NCBI GenBank assembly: GCA_025351205.1
Contig: JANXWI010000173.1
Coordinates: 1-7,958, forward strand
Direction: 5' to 3'
DNA from: Deinococcus sp.
Lineage (GTDB): Bacteria > Deinococcota > Deinococci > Deinococcales > Deinococcaceae
Length of the DNA stretch: 7,958 nt
The notes under the pieces are model-generated. The model was not told where the DNA came from and did not search any database. It saw only the letters and a list, made by a program, of their open reading frames with translations. Shown here piece by piece: positions 1 through 7,685 of this stretch (position 1 is the first letter of the stretch; every line of letters begins with the position of its first letter). Position numbers and translations under genes: made by a program.

Positions 1-1
1 C

Positions 2-442
2 TTCGACGACTGGAAGGTCACGCCCTCAATGGTCGCCAGTCGGCAGAAGGTGATGGAGGCCAGCGGCGAGAAACGGCTGTTGTATGCCGCTGAACACCTG
101 CCCAGCGGCGAACTGGTGGGCTATACCGAGGTCTTCTGGCACCCGGAGCGGGCGGTCCTGATGTTTCAGGGCGCGACCGGAGTTCGCCCAGAACACCGGG
201 GGCAGGGGCTGGGCAAGTGGCTTAAGGCCGCCGTGCTGCTCGATCTGCCGGAGCATAACCCTGAGGGAAAATGGATGCGAACGGGCAACGCCGACAGCAA
301 CGCCGCCATGCTGGGCATCAACCGGGCACTCGGCTTTGCTCCGGCCTTCGGACTCACCGAATGGCAGGGGCAGACGGAGGAACTGGTGGCGGCGGCCCAG
401 GCGCAGATGGCTGGCCGGGAAACCGCTCTCCTGAGCCTGTAA
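2..442 (+). CDS. GNAT-family N-acetyltransferase, C-terminal part (5' end outside window)
   Basis: The reading frame is open from the window edge, so the gene begins upstream; 146 residues are visible, ending at TAA 440-442. It contains the acetyl-CoA-binding motif A of GNAT enzymes (visible residues 59-75, with the pyrophosphate-binding loop RGQGLG at 66-71) and a downstream NADSN...INRALGF segment (96-112). That pattern is typical of the second domain in two-domain, mycothiol-synthase-like GNAT proteins, where an Asn-rich strand is followed by a helix and the LGF turn. The likely activity is acetyl transfer from acetyl-CoA to an amine, in the cytoplasm; the substrate cannot be read from the sequence. 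The ATG at 29 lies inside the conserved fold and is probably an internal Met, not the start. The gene converges on the infB operon, and the two stops are 70 bp apart. Family confidence is high; specific function is unknown. Confidence 0.85.
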   Translation, partial: FDDWKVTPSMVASRQKVMEASGEKRLLYAAEHLPSGELVGYTEVFWHPERAVLMFQGATGVRPEHRGQGLGKWLKAAVLLDLPEHNPEGKWMRTGNADSNAAMLGINRALGFAPAFGLTEWQGQTEELVAAAQAQMAGRETALLSL

Positions 443-444
443 TC

Positions 445-481
445 AAAAAAAGCGCCGCCCCCCAATCCGGGAAGCGGCGCT
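445..481 (-). terminator. Intrinsic terminator of the rimP-nusA-ylxR-infB operon
   Basis: A perfect 8-bp GC-rich stem (451-458 with 474-481, AGCGCCGC/GCGGCGCT) may be extended by an inner CCC/GGG pairing. It is followed on the minus strand by a run of Ts (positions 451 down to 445). It lies about 31 bp beyond the infB stop. On the plus strand the hairpin is not followed by a T-tract, so it serves the minus-strand operon; it may only weakly block read-through from the convergent GNAT gene. Confidence 0.85.
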
Positions 482-512
482 CTGAACGTCCTGAAGCTGA
501 TGGCCTGAACGC

Positions 513-2465
<1,953 letters not shown>

Positions 2466-2470
2466 ACTCA

Positions 2471-2475
2471 CCTCC
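2471..2475 (-). promoter_or_regulatory. Ribosome binding site of infB
   Basis: On the minus strand the sequence reads GGAGG-TGAGT-ATG, a full match to the anti-SD core with 5-nt spacing to the ATG at 2465. It settles the infB start against the GTG two codons upstream, which lies within this site. Confidence 0.85.
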
Positions 2476-2482
2476 GGTGAGG

Positions 2483-2501
2483 CCCGCCTGCGTGCGGCGG
2501 G
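2483..2501 (-). other. Short hairpin between ylxR and infB
   Basis: CCCGCC (2483-2488) and GGCGGG (2496-2501) form a perfect 6-bp GC stem with a 7-nt loop, just upstream of the infB ribosome binding site on the minus strand. No U-tract follows, so it is not an intrinsic terminator. It could insulate or tune infB translation or protect a processed 5' end; no function is shown. Confidence 0.4.
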
Positions 2502-2502
2502 A

Positions 2503-2538
2503 ACGGTGCTGATGGTGGTTACGGTGCTGATGGTGGTT
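2503..2538. repeat. Tandem 18-bp direct duplication at the ylxR stop codon
   Basis: Two identical 18-bp units (ACGGTGCTGATGGTGGTT) lie head to tail at 2503-2520 and 2521-2538. The right copy carries the first two bases of the TTA (2537-2539) that is the ylxR stop on the minus strand. The left copy, with the A at 2521, recreates the same TTA. This looks like a recent slippage duplication in the ylxR-infB gap. Confidence 0.9.
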
Positions 2539-2929
2539 ACTGCATGGTCTGAGGGGTGGGGCCGGTCAACACTGCTTCTCCAGAGGACGAAACGGATATC
2601 GGCGGCAGAGGGGAAGGTGTGGGCCGGGACGCGCCTTGATTCGGTGAACAGGTCTGAAGGTGGGCACTGAGACTGGCCGCCTGCGCCCCAAACGCCCGTC
2701 TCAGGCGCTTCTCAGCCCAGCAGGCGGGGGTATCGGCACACAGGTAGCTGCCTCGCCCGGTCCGGTGACCGCTCTGCACCGCCCACATGCCTGCCACCTT
2801 GCTCAGCCGCACAAACTCACCCTGGGGGCGCTTCCGGCGGCAGGCTACACAGCTGCGTTCCGGGCTGTGTTTCCCTTTACCGGGGCTTGCGGCCTCAGTT
2901 GGGGAGGGGGAGGGCAGGCCGACGCTCAC
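2537..2929 (-). CDS. ylxR: YlxR family (DUF448) RNA-binding protein
   Basis: The 130-residue protein carries the family signature: RSCVACR at 25-31, then FVRL, then GRGSYLC at 58-64, Cys70 and a basic KRLRRAFG helix ending near residue 81. YlxR proteins are small nucleic-acid-binding proteins encoded between nusA and infB. In Bacillus subtilis the homologue (RnpM) is reported to bind and modulate RNase P; whether that holds here is inference. The start is GTG at 2929, only 3 nt after the nusA stop, with AGGA about 8 nt upstream inside the end of nusA, so translation is probably coupled. It is longer than the usual ~90 residues: about 24 residues precede the signature, and a ~45-residue Pro/Ser/Thr-rich tail follows the domain. 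No ylxQ (L7Ae-like) gene separates it from infB. Confidence 0.9.
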   Translation of the reverse strand: MSVGLPSPSPTEAASPGKGKHSPERSCVACRRKRPQGEFVRLSKVAGMWAVQSGHRTGRGSYLCADTPACWAEKRLRRAFGAQAASLSAHLQTCSPNQGASRPTPSPLPPISVSSSGEAVLTGPTPQTMQ

Positions 2930-2932
2930 GAT

Positions 2933-4132
<1,200 letters not shown>

Positions 4133-4136
4133 CTCA

Positions 4137-4144
4137 CTTCCTTT
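4137..4144 (-). promoter_or_regulatory. Ribosome binding site of nusA
   Basis: The minus strand reads AAAGGAAG-TGAG-ATG, a good purine-rich SD 4-8 nt before the ATG at 4132. It fixes the start against the longer open frame that runs back to a GTG at 4237. Confidence 0.75.
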
Positions 4145-4153
4145 TGTTTGGGA

Positions 4154-4255
4154 GCTTGTCGCGTGTGGCTCGTAGCTTGTGGGGAAGGCCAATACCTGTC
4201 GATGAAGCAAGTTGACTCGGTTGTTCCTACAGACCACACGCCACTGGCTACAAGC
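4154..4255. repeat. Imperfect inverted repeat in the rimP-nusA gap
   Basis: The 128-bp gap holds matching arms: GCTTGT (4154-4159) with ACAAGC (4250-4255), and CGTGTGG (4162-4168) with CCACACG (4234-4240). The right arm carries 7 more bases between its two blocks than the left. The left side also repeats AGCTTGT at 4153-4159 and 4174-4180. About 65 bp separate the arms. The GCTTGT/GTGGC/GTAGC wording resembles the small dispersed intergenic repeats I associate with Deinococcus genomes, but that cannot be confirmed here. In the mRNA it could form a long-range stem-loop between rimP and nusA. Confidence 0.6.
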
Positions 4256-4260
4256 CTTTT

Positions 4261-4914
<654 letters not shown>

Positions 4915-4941
4915 AAATTGTCTCGCCTGGGGCGGGTCTTT

Positions 4942-4951
4942 CACCTCCTCC
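4942..4951 (-). promoter_or_regulatory. Strong Shine-Dalgarno sequence in the rimP leader
   Basis: The minus strand reads GGAGGAGGTGA, an essentially perfect anti-SD match, starting 3 nt after the U-tract of the leader terminator. No ATG/GTG/TTG follows at 5-9 nt; the next codons in the rimP frame are AAA GAC CCG. Initiation may occur at the overlapping GTG (4944) or further on at ATG 4914. Confidence 0.65.
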
Positions 4952-4954
4952 ACG

Positions 4955-4980
4955 AAAAAAGGTGGGAAACACTCCCACCT
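4955..4980 (-). terminator. Intrinsic terminator / attenuator in the leader of the rimP-nusA-infB operon
   Basis: On the minus strand AGGTGGGA (4980-4973), loop GTGTT, TCCCACCT (4967-4960) form a perfect 8-bp stem followed directly by five more Ts (4959-4955). No minus-strand gene lies upstream (the neighbour is the divergent rhodanese gene), so it cannot be another gene's terminator. It sits between the predicted promoter (-10 at 5004-5009) and rimP, which is the arrangement of a transcription attenuator. Confidence 0.75.
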
Positions 4981-5003
4981 CTCGTCCGAGGATTTCTGGG
5001 TTC

Positions 5004-5032
5004 AGTATACCCCACGTGGGCCAGGACTTGCT
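5004..5032 (-). promoter_or_regulatory. Predicted promoter of the rimP operon
   Basis: The minus strand has a near-consensus -10 box TATACT at 5009-5004. At 17-bp spacing the -35 position reads AGCAAG, a poor match. The predicted transcript starts near 4997, leaving about 80 nt of leader before ATG 4914. The spacer contains a perfect 10-bp palindrome CCCACGTGGG (5011-5020) that could be an operator. Confidence 0.55.
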
Positions 5033-5044
5033 GTTCCAGGCACG

Positions 5045-5072
5045 TTTGCCGTGCTGCACGCCGCCGTACACT
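5045..5072 (+). promoter_or_regulatory. Predicted leaderless promoter of the rhodanese gene
   Basis: A -10-like TACACT at 5067-5072 ends 5 bp before the ATG at 5078, with a weak -35-like TTTGCC at 5045-5050 (16-bp spacing). Transcription would start at or next to the ATG. The spacer holds the 11-bp palindrome CGTGC-T-GCACG (5050-5060), and GCACG (5040-5044) can also pair with CGTGC (5050-5054) across the -35. Confidence 0.5.
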
Positions 5073-5077
5073 GGAGT

Positions 5078-5464
5078 ATGAACCCGCGCCGCGCCATGCT
5101 TTACGCCGTTCTGATGACGGCCCCCGCCCTGCTGGCCGCCCCGGCTGCCGCTGCCATCCAGAACCCCTTCCTGACGCCCGCTCAGCTCCGGCAGGCGTTC
5201 ACGAAGAAAAACTTCGTATTAATCAACGTGCACGTTCCCTACGAGGGTCACATTGCCGGAACCGACCTGAGCATCCCGTACGACACCATCGGCCAGAGCA
5301 GGGAGCTGCCCGCCGACAGGAAGGCGAACATCGTGCTGTACTGCCGTTCGGGCACCATGAGCGCCGAGGCCCGCCAGACGCTGAACAGAAAGGGCTACAC
5401 CAACGTGCGCGAGTTGCAGGGCGGCTTCAACGCCTGGAAGGCGGCTGGATACGAGCTGAAGTAG
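5078..5464 (+). CDS. Exported single-domain rhodanese-like sulfurtransferase
   Basis: The 128-residue protein begins with a signal peptide: a short basic MNPRR, a hydrophobic stretch (~6-20), then an Ala-rich region with a likely cleavage around residues 22-26 (APAAAA-IQ). The rest is one rhodanese domain. VLINVHVPYEGHIAGTD (47-63) corresponds to the usual DVR...GHIPGA segment, CRSGTMS (89-95) is the active-site loop with catalytic Cys89, and GYTNVRELQGGFNAWKAAGY (106-125) is the typical C-terminal hallmark. Family members transfer sulfane sulfur through a Cys-persulfide; an exported one may handle thiols or sulfide outside the membrane, substrate unknown. The usual Asp-Val-Arg before the GHI motif is His-Val-Pro here. 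I chose ATG 5078 because a -10 box lies just upstream (leaderless); ATG 5096 would shorten the signal peptide. It is transcribed alone, divergent from rimP. Confidence 0.88.
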   Translation: MNPRRAMLYAVLMTAPALLAAPAAAAIQNPFLTPAQLRQAFTKKNFVLINVHVPYEGHIAGTDLSIPYDTIGQSRELPADRKANIVLYCRSGTMSAEARQTLNRKGYTNVRELQGGFNAWKAAGYELK

Positions 5465-5474
5465 AAGTGTCTTC

Positions 5475-5527
5475 CCCCCTCGCCCCTTGCGGGAGAGGGG
5501 CGCTGCGTCAGCAGCGGGGTGAGGGGG
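5475..5527. repeat. Inverted-repeat element between convergent rhodanese and minC genes
   Basis: The arms CCCCCTCGCCCC (5475-5486) and GGGGTGAGGGGG (5516-5527) pair over 12 bp with a single G-T wobble. Inside is a perfect GCTGC-GTCA-GCAGC hairpin (5502-5515) plus a second G-rich block (5491-5500) that can compete for the left arm. Both genes end into it (stops at 5464 and 5558), so it may act as a two-way transcription block, although no T-tract follows. Sequences of the form CCCCTC-CCCC...GGGAGAGGGG...GTGAGGGG are common as dispersed intergenic repeats in many bacteria. Confidence 0.7.
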
Positions 5528-5555
5528 CGACGTGACGACAGAACGCTCCAGTCTC

Positions 5556-6233
5556 CTAGCTCCGCTGCGGCTGGTACGACTCGATCTGGATCACGCCGTC
5601 CTGCAACCTCGCCAGTTCGGCCTCCGGACGCTCCTGGCTGCGGCGCATGGCCCCCAGGCTGTTGTCGTCGGCGCTGCGGGCCACCGCGCCAGCAATCCGA
5701 ATCTGGGCGCTGGCAATCGGGCGGGCGTACACGATGGCGCTCTCTCGCCCGCCCGCCCCGGCGTGCACCACCCCGCGCAGCGCCCCCATCACGATCACGT
5801 CTCCGGCGGCGATCAATTCGGCCCCCGGATTCACGTCGCCCAGCACCACCACGCTGCCCCGGTACTCGCCCCGGAAACCCGCCCGCAGGCCGTGCTGCAA
5901 GATCTCGGTGCGTCCGCTGTCGGGGGCCGGGCTGCCCGGAAGAAGGGCCGCCGGAGTTCTGACCATCAGGACGGGCGCGTTGGCCTCGTGGCCCTCGCCC
6001 GTACTCCGGGCGTGCTCGCGTGCCCCGCGCACCCGGCCCAGTTCCCCGCCCGCCGAGCGCACCGCCTGAAAGGCCGCCTCCAGGGTTTCCGGGTCGGCGT
6101 CGGCGGCCAGTTCCACGGTCACCTTCCCGGACAGCATCTCGCGGTGGGCAGACAGGGTTCCCAGCAGCGATTCGGGCGTGTCGGCGGCTTCGATCAGCAG
6201 GTTCAGGCCACCCAGAGCGCCGCGCAGTTTCAT
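5556..6233 (-). CDS. minC: Septum site-determining protein MinC
   Basis: MinC inhibits FtsZ polymer assembly away from mid-cell, recruited to the membrane by MinD. The 225-residue protein has an N-terminal MinC_N domain (1 to ~75: MKLRGALGGLNLLIEA...), a short linker, and the C-terminal beta-helix domain (~107-187). The latter carries the hallmarks GEYRGSVVVLGDVNPGAELIAAGDVIVMGALRGVVHAGA (122-160) and PIASAQIRIAGAVARS (172-187). Length is normal for the family. I chose ATG 6233 because the MinC fold begins there and a -10 box lies just upstream; an in-frame ATG at 6257 would add eight residues (MPLLDCPH), and still longer forms read through noncoding DNA. MinD is not adjacent: downstream is the convergent rhodanese gene, upstream a divergent gene. 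Confidence 0.93.
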   Translation of the reverse strand: MKLRGALGGLNLLIEAADTPESLLGTLSAHREMLSGKVTVELAADADPETLEAAFQAVRSAGGELGRVRGAREHARSTGEGHEANAPVLMVRTPAALLPGSPAPDSGRTEILQHGLRAGFRGEYRGSVVVLGDVNPGAELIAAGDVIVMGALRGVVHAGAGGRESAIVYARPIASAQIRIAGAVARSADDNSLGAMRRSQERPEAELARLQDGVIQIESYQPQRS

Positions 6234-6241
6234 ATGCGGGC

Positions 6242-6270
6242 AGTCTAGCAGCGGCATGTCAGCTTCACGA
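6242..6270 (-). promoter_or_regulatory. Predicted near-leaderless promoter of minC
   Basis: The minus strand has TAGACT (6247-6242), a TANNNT -10 box ending 8 bp before the minC ATG at 6233. At 17-bp spacing the -35 position (6270-6265) reads TCGTGA, a weak match. The start of transcription would fall within about 2 nt of the ATG. No SD-like sequence precedes the gene. Confidence 0.45.
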
Positions 6271-6333
6271 GAGTCTGGTGAGAACCGGGCCGGAAACAGG
6301 CAGTGTTCGGTGGCACGGTGTTGCCCTGAGAAG

Positions 6334-6401
6334 GAGTTGATGCAGGGAAGGAGTCGATACAGGGACACGGTTGCCGCAGCGACAGGTTGACTCAGGGACA
6401 C
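6334..6401 (+). repeat. Three degenerate direct repeats in the minC-DUF3105 intergenic region
   Basis: Related units GAGTTGATGCAGGGAAG (6334-6350), GAGTCGATACAGGGACAC (6351-6368) and AGGTTGACTCAGGGACAC (6384-6401) share the core GTyGAnnCAGGGA. The first two are adjacent; the third follows after 15 bp. They lie between the two divergent promoters and could be binding sites for a regulator, or decayed copies of a duplicated segment. Confidence 0.5.
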
Positions 6402-6431
6402 AGCTCCCGGGCATATCCGGTCCAGTCTTGC

Positions 6432-6437
6432 CATAAT
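6432..6437 (+). promoter_or_regulatory. Predicted -10 box of the DUF3105-DUF305 unit
   Basis: CATAAT (5 of 6 to TATAAT) ends 8 bp before the ATG at 6446, with no SD-like sequence between, so the mRNA would be leaderless or nearly so. No good -35 is present at 16-18 bp. A TTGACT at 6387-6392 is too far for this box but sits 19 bp from another weak box, CATATC (6412-6417). Confidence 0.45.
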
Positions 6438-6445
6438 GGGACAAC

Positions 6446-6961
6446 ATGAAACCTTCCGCGACGCTGTGCCTGCTCCTGGCCGCTCCTCTGGTTCTGGCCG
6501 CCTGTTCCAAGAGCGGCCCGATAGACGGCCTCAAGACCTTCAAGTACACCAGTGGCGAGCACCGCGAGGGGCAGATCAAGTACGCCAGCCTTCCCCCGGC
6601 GGGCGGGCCGCACAACCCGCGCTGGCAGAAGTGCGGCGTCTACGATCAGCCGCTCTACGACCAGTACGCGGTTCACAGCATGGAACACGGCGCGGTCTGG
6701 ATCACCTACCAGCCCACGCTGCCCGCCGCCGACCTCGCCAAACTCAAGGCGGCAGTGGCGGGCCGCAGCTATACGCTGCTCTCACCGTATCCTGGCCTGA
6801 GTGCGCCCATCATGGCGAGCGCCTGGAACGCCCAGCTGGCCCTCAAGAGTGCAGACGACGCCCGCCTGAAGACCTTCCTGAGCACCTACGAGCAGGGACC
6901 GACCACCCCGGAGCGCGGCGCGGCCTGCGACGGACCGTACTCGACCACCGAGACCCAGTAG
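6446..6961 (+). CDS. DUF3105 domain lipoprotein
   Basis: The 171-residue protein starts with a lipoprotein signal: MKPSATLCLLLAAPLVLAAC, with lipobox LAAC and lipidation Cys20, so it is probably anchored on the outer face of a membrane. The DUF3105 pattern follows: YASLPPAGGPHNPRWQKCGVYDQP (46-69) and VHSMEHGAVWITYQP (76-90), with conserved His56, His77 and His81. Cys63 and Cys161 could form a disulfide. The molecular function of DUF3105 is not established; the conserved His residues hint at metal binding (inference). Start ATG 6446 is supported by the signal peptide and the -10 box 8 bp upstream. A DUF305 gene follows after 41 bp on the same strand, a pairing I recall from other GC-rich bacteria. 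Confidence 0.88.
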   Translation: MKPSATLCLLLAAPLVLAACSKSGPIDGLKTFKYTSGEHREGQIKYASLPPAGGPHNPRWQKCGVYDQPLYDQYAVHSMEHGAVWITYQPTLPAADLAKLKAAVAGRSYTLLSPYPGLSAPIMASAWNAQLALKSADDARLKTFLSTYEQGPTTPERGAACDGPYSTTETQ

Positions 6962-7002
6962 GTGCCGCCCCTGAACACACTGACACGGCGAACGCCCGCC
7001 CG

Positions 7003-7647
7003 ATGCGAATGAACCTGTTGCCCGTCTCCAGAGCCAGAACGGGCGTGTGGTCCTGGGTACTGGCCCTGCTGGGCGGGGTGCTGGCCCTCGCCGGACTGGC
7101 CCTGTGGCTGGCGGCCCGTCCGCCCCAGGAGGGCAGCCCCGCCGTGATTTTTGCCCGCGACATGCGGCTGCACCACACCCAGGCCGTGGACCTGAGTATG
7201 CGGATTCTGGAGCGGCCCGTGTCGGCCCCGGTGCGGCTGCTGGCCCAGGACATCGCCGTGACCCAGGAAGCCCAGACCGGGCAGATGGGCGGCTGGCTCG
7301 ACATCTGGAAGCTGCCGTTCGCAGGCCGTGAAGCCCCGATGGCGGGCATGGACCGCGCGGCGATGGGCATGGCCAGTGACGCCGACGTGCTCTCGCTAAG
7401 CACGCTGCCCGCCCCGCAGGCCGAAACCAGATACCTGCGCCTGATGCTCCAGCACCACCGGGGCGGCGTACTGATGGCCCGATCCGGGATGAACTCGGGC
7501 GTGCCGCAGGTGCAGACCCTGGCCCGCGCCATCGTGGCTTCTCAGACCGCCGAGATTGCCCTGATCGCCCGGATGCTGCGTGAACGGGGCGCGCCTGTGC
7601 CAGCGGGGCTGCCTGCGGCGGGGAGCGGCATGAACATGGGCCACTGA
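7003..7647 (+). CDS. DUF305 domain protein, membrane-anchored, Met/His-rich
   Basis: The 214-residue protein has one N-terminal membrane segment (~16-38, WSWVLALLGGVLALAGLALWLAA) that acts as anchor or uncleaved signal, then an extracytoplasmic DUF305 helical domain. Hallmarks are FARDMRLHHTQAVDLS (50-65) and LRLMLQHHRGGVLMA (145-159), two helices each with a paired His (57-58, 151-152). A Met-rich loop (APMAGMDRAAMGMAS, 111-125) and a C-terminal GMNMGH add further soft-metal ligands. Some DUF305 proteins, such as cyanobacterial CopM, bind copper; copper binding here is inference. ATG 7003 is 41 bp after the DUF3105 stop, with no clear SD; ATG 7009 (third codon) is an equal alternative. It is probably co-transcribed with DUF3105. 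Its stop codon TGA 7645-7647 lies within a short tandem repeat. Confidence 0.88.
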   Translation: MRMNLLPVSRARTGVWSWVLALLGGVLALAGLALWLAARPPQEGSPAVIFARDMRLHHTQAVDLSMRILERPVSAPVRLLAQDIAVTQEAQTGQMGGWLDIWKLPFAGREAPMAGMDRAAMGMASDADVLSLSTLPAPQAETRYLRLMLQHHRGGVLMARSGMNSGVPQVQTLARAIVASQTAEIALIARMLRERGAPVPAGLPAAGSGMNMGH

Positions 7648-7685
7648 ATCCAAGGAGCCACTGAATCCAAGCCGCCGCCGAATCC
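7640..7685 (+). repeat. 17-bp tandem repeat spanning the DUF305 stop codon
   Basis: GCCACTGAATCCAAG occurs at 7640-7654 and again at 7657-7671 (period 17). A third, degenerate unit GCCGCCGAATCC lies in register at 7674-7685. The first copy encodes the last His codon and TGA stop of the DUF305 gene. Confidence 0.85.

Noticed and set aside
2466..2471. GTG start for infB two codons before the ATG
   Set aside because: It overlaps the GGAGGTGA ribosome binding site, which is correctly spaced only for ATG 2465.
4133..4237. N-terminal extension of nusA to a GTG at 4237
   Set aside because: It would read through the inverted-repeat gap, has no NusA similarity, and ATG 4132 has a good SD.
6234..6434. 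N-terminal extension of minC to 6434
   Set aside because: It covers the intergenic promoter region; the MinC fold begins at ATG 6233 and a -10 box lies just upstream of it.
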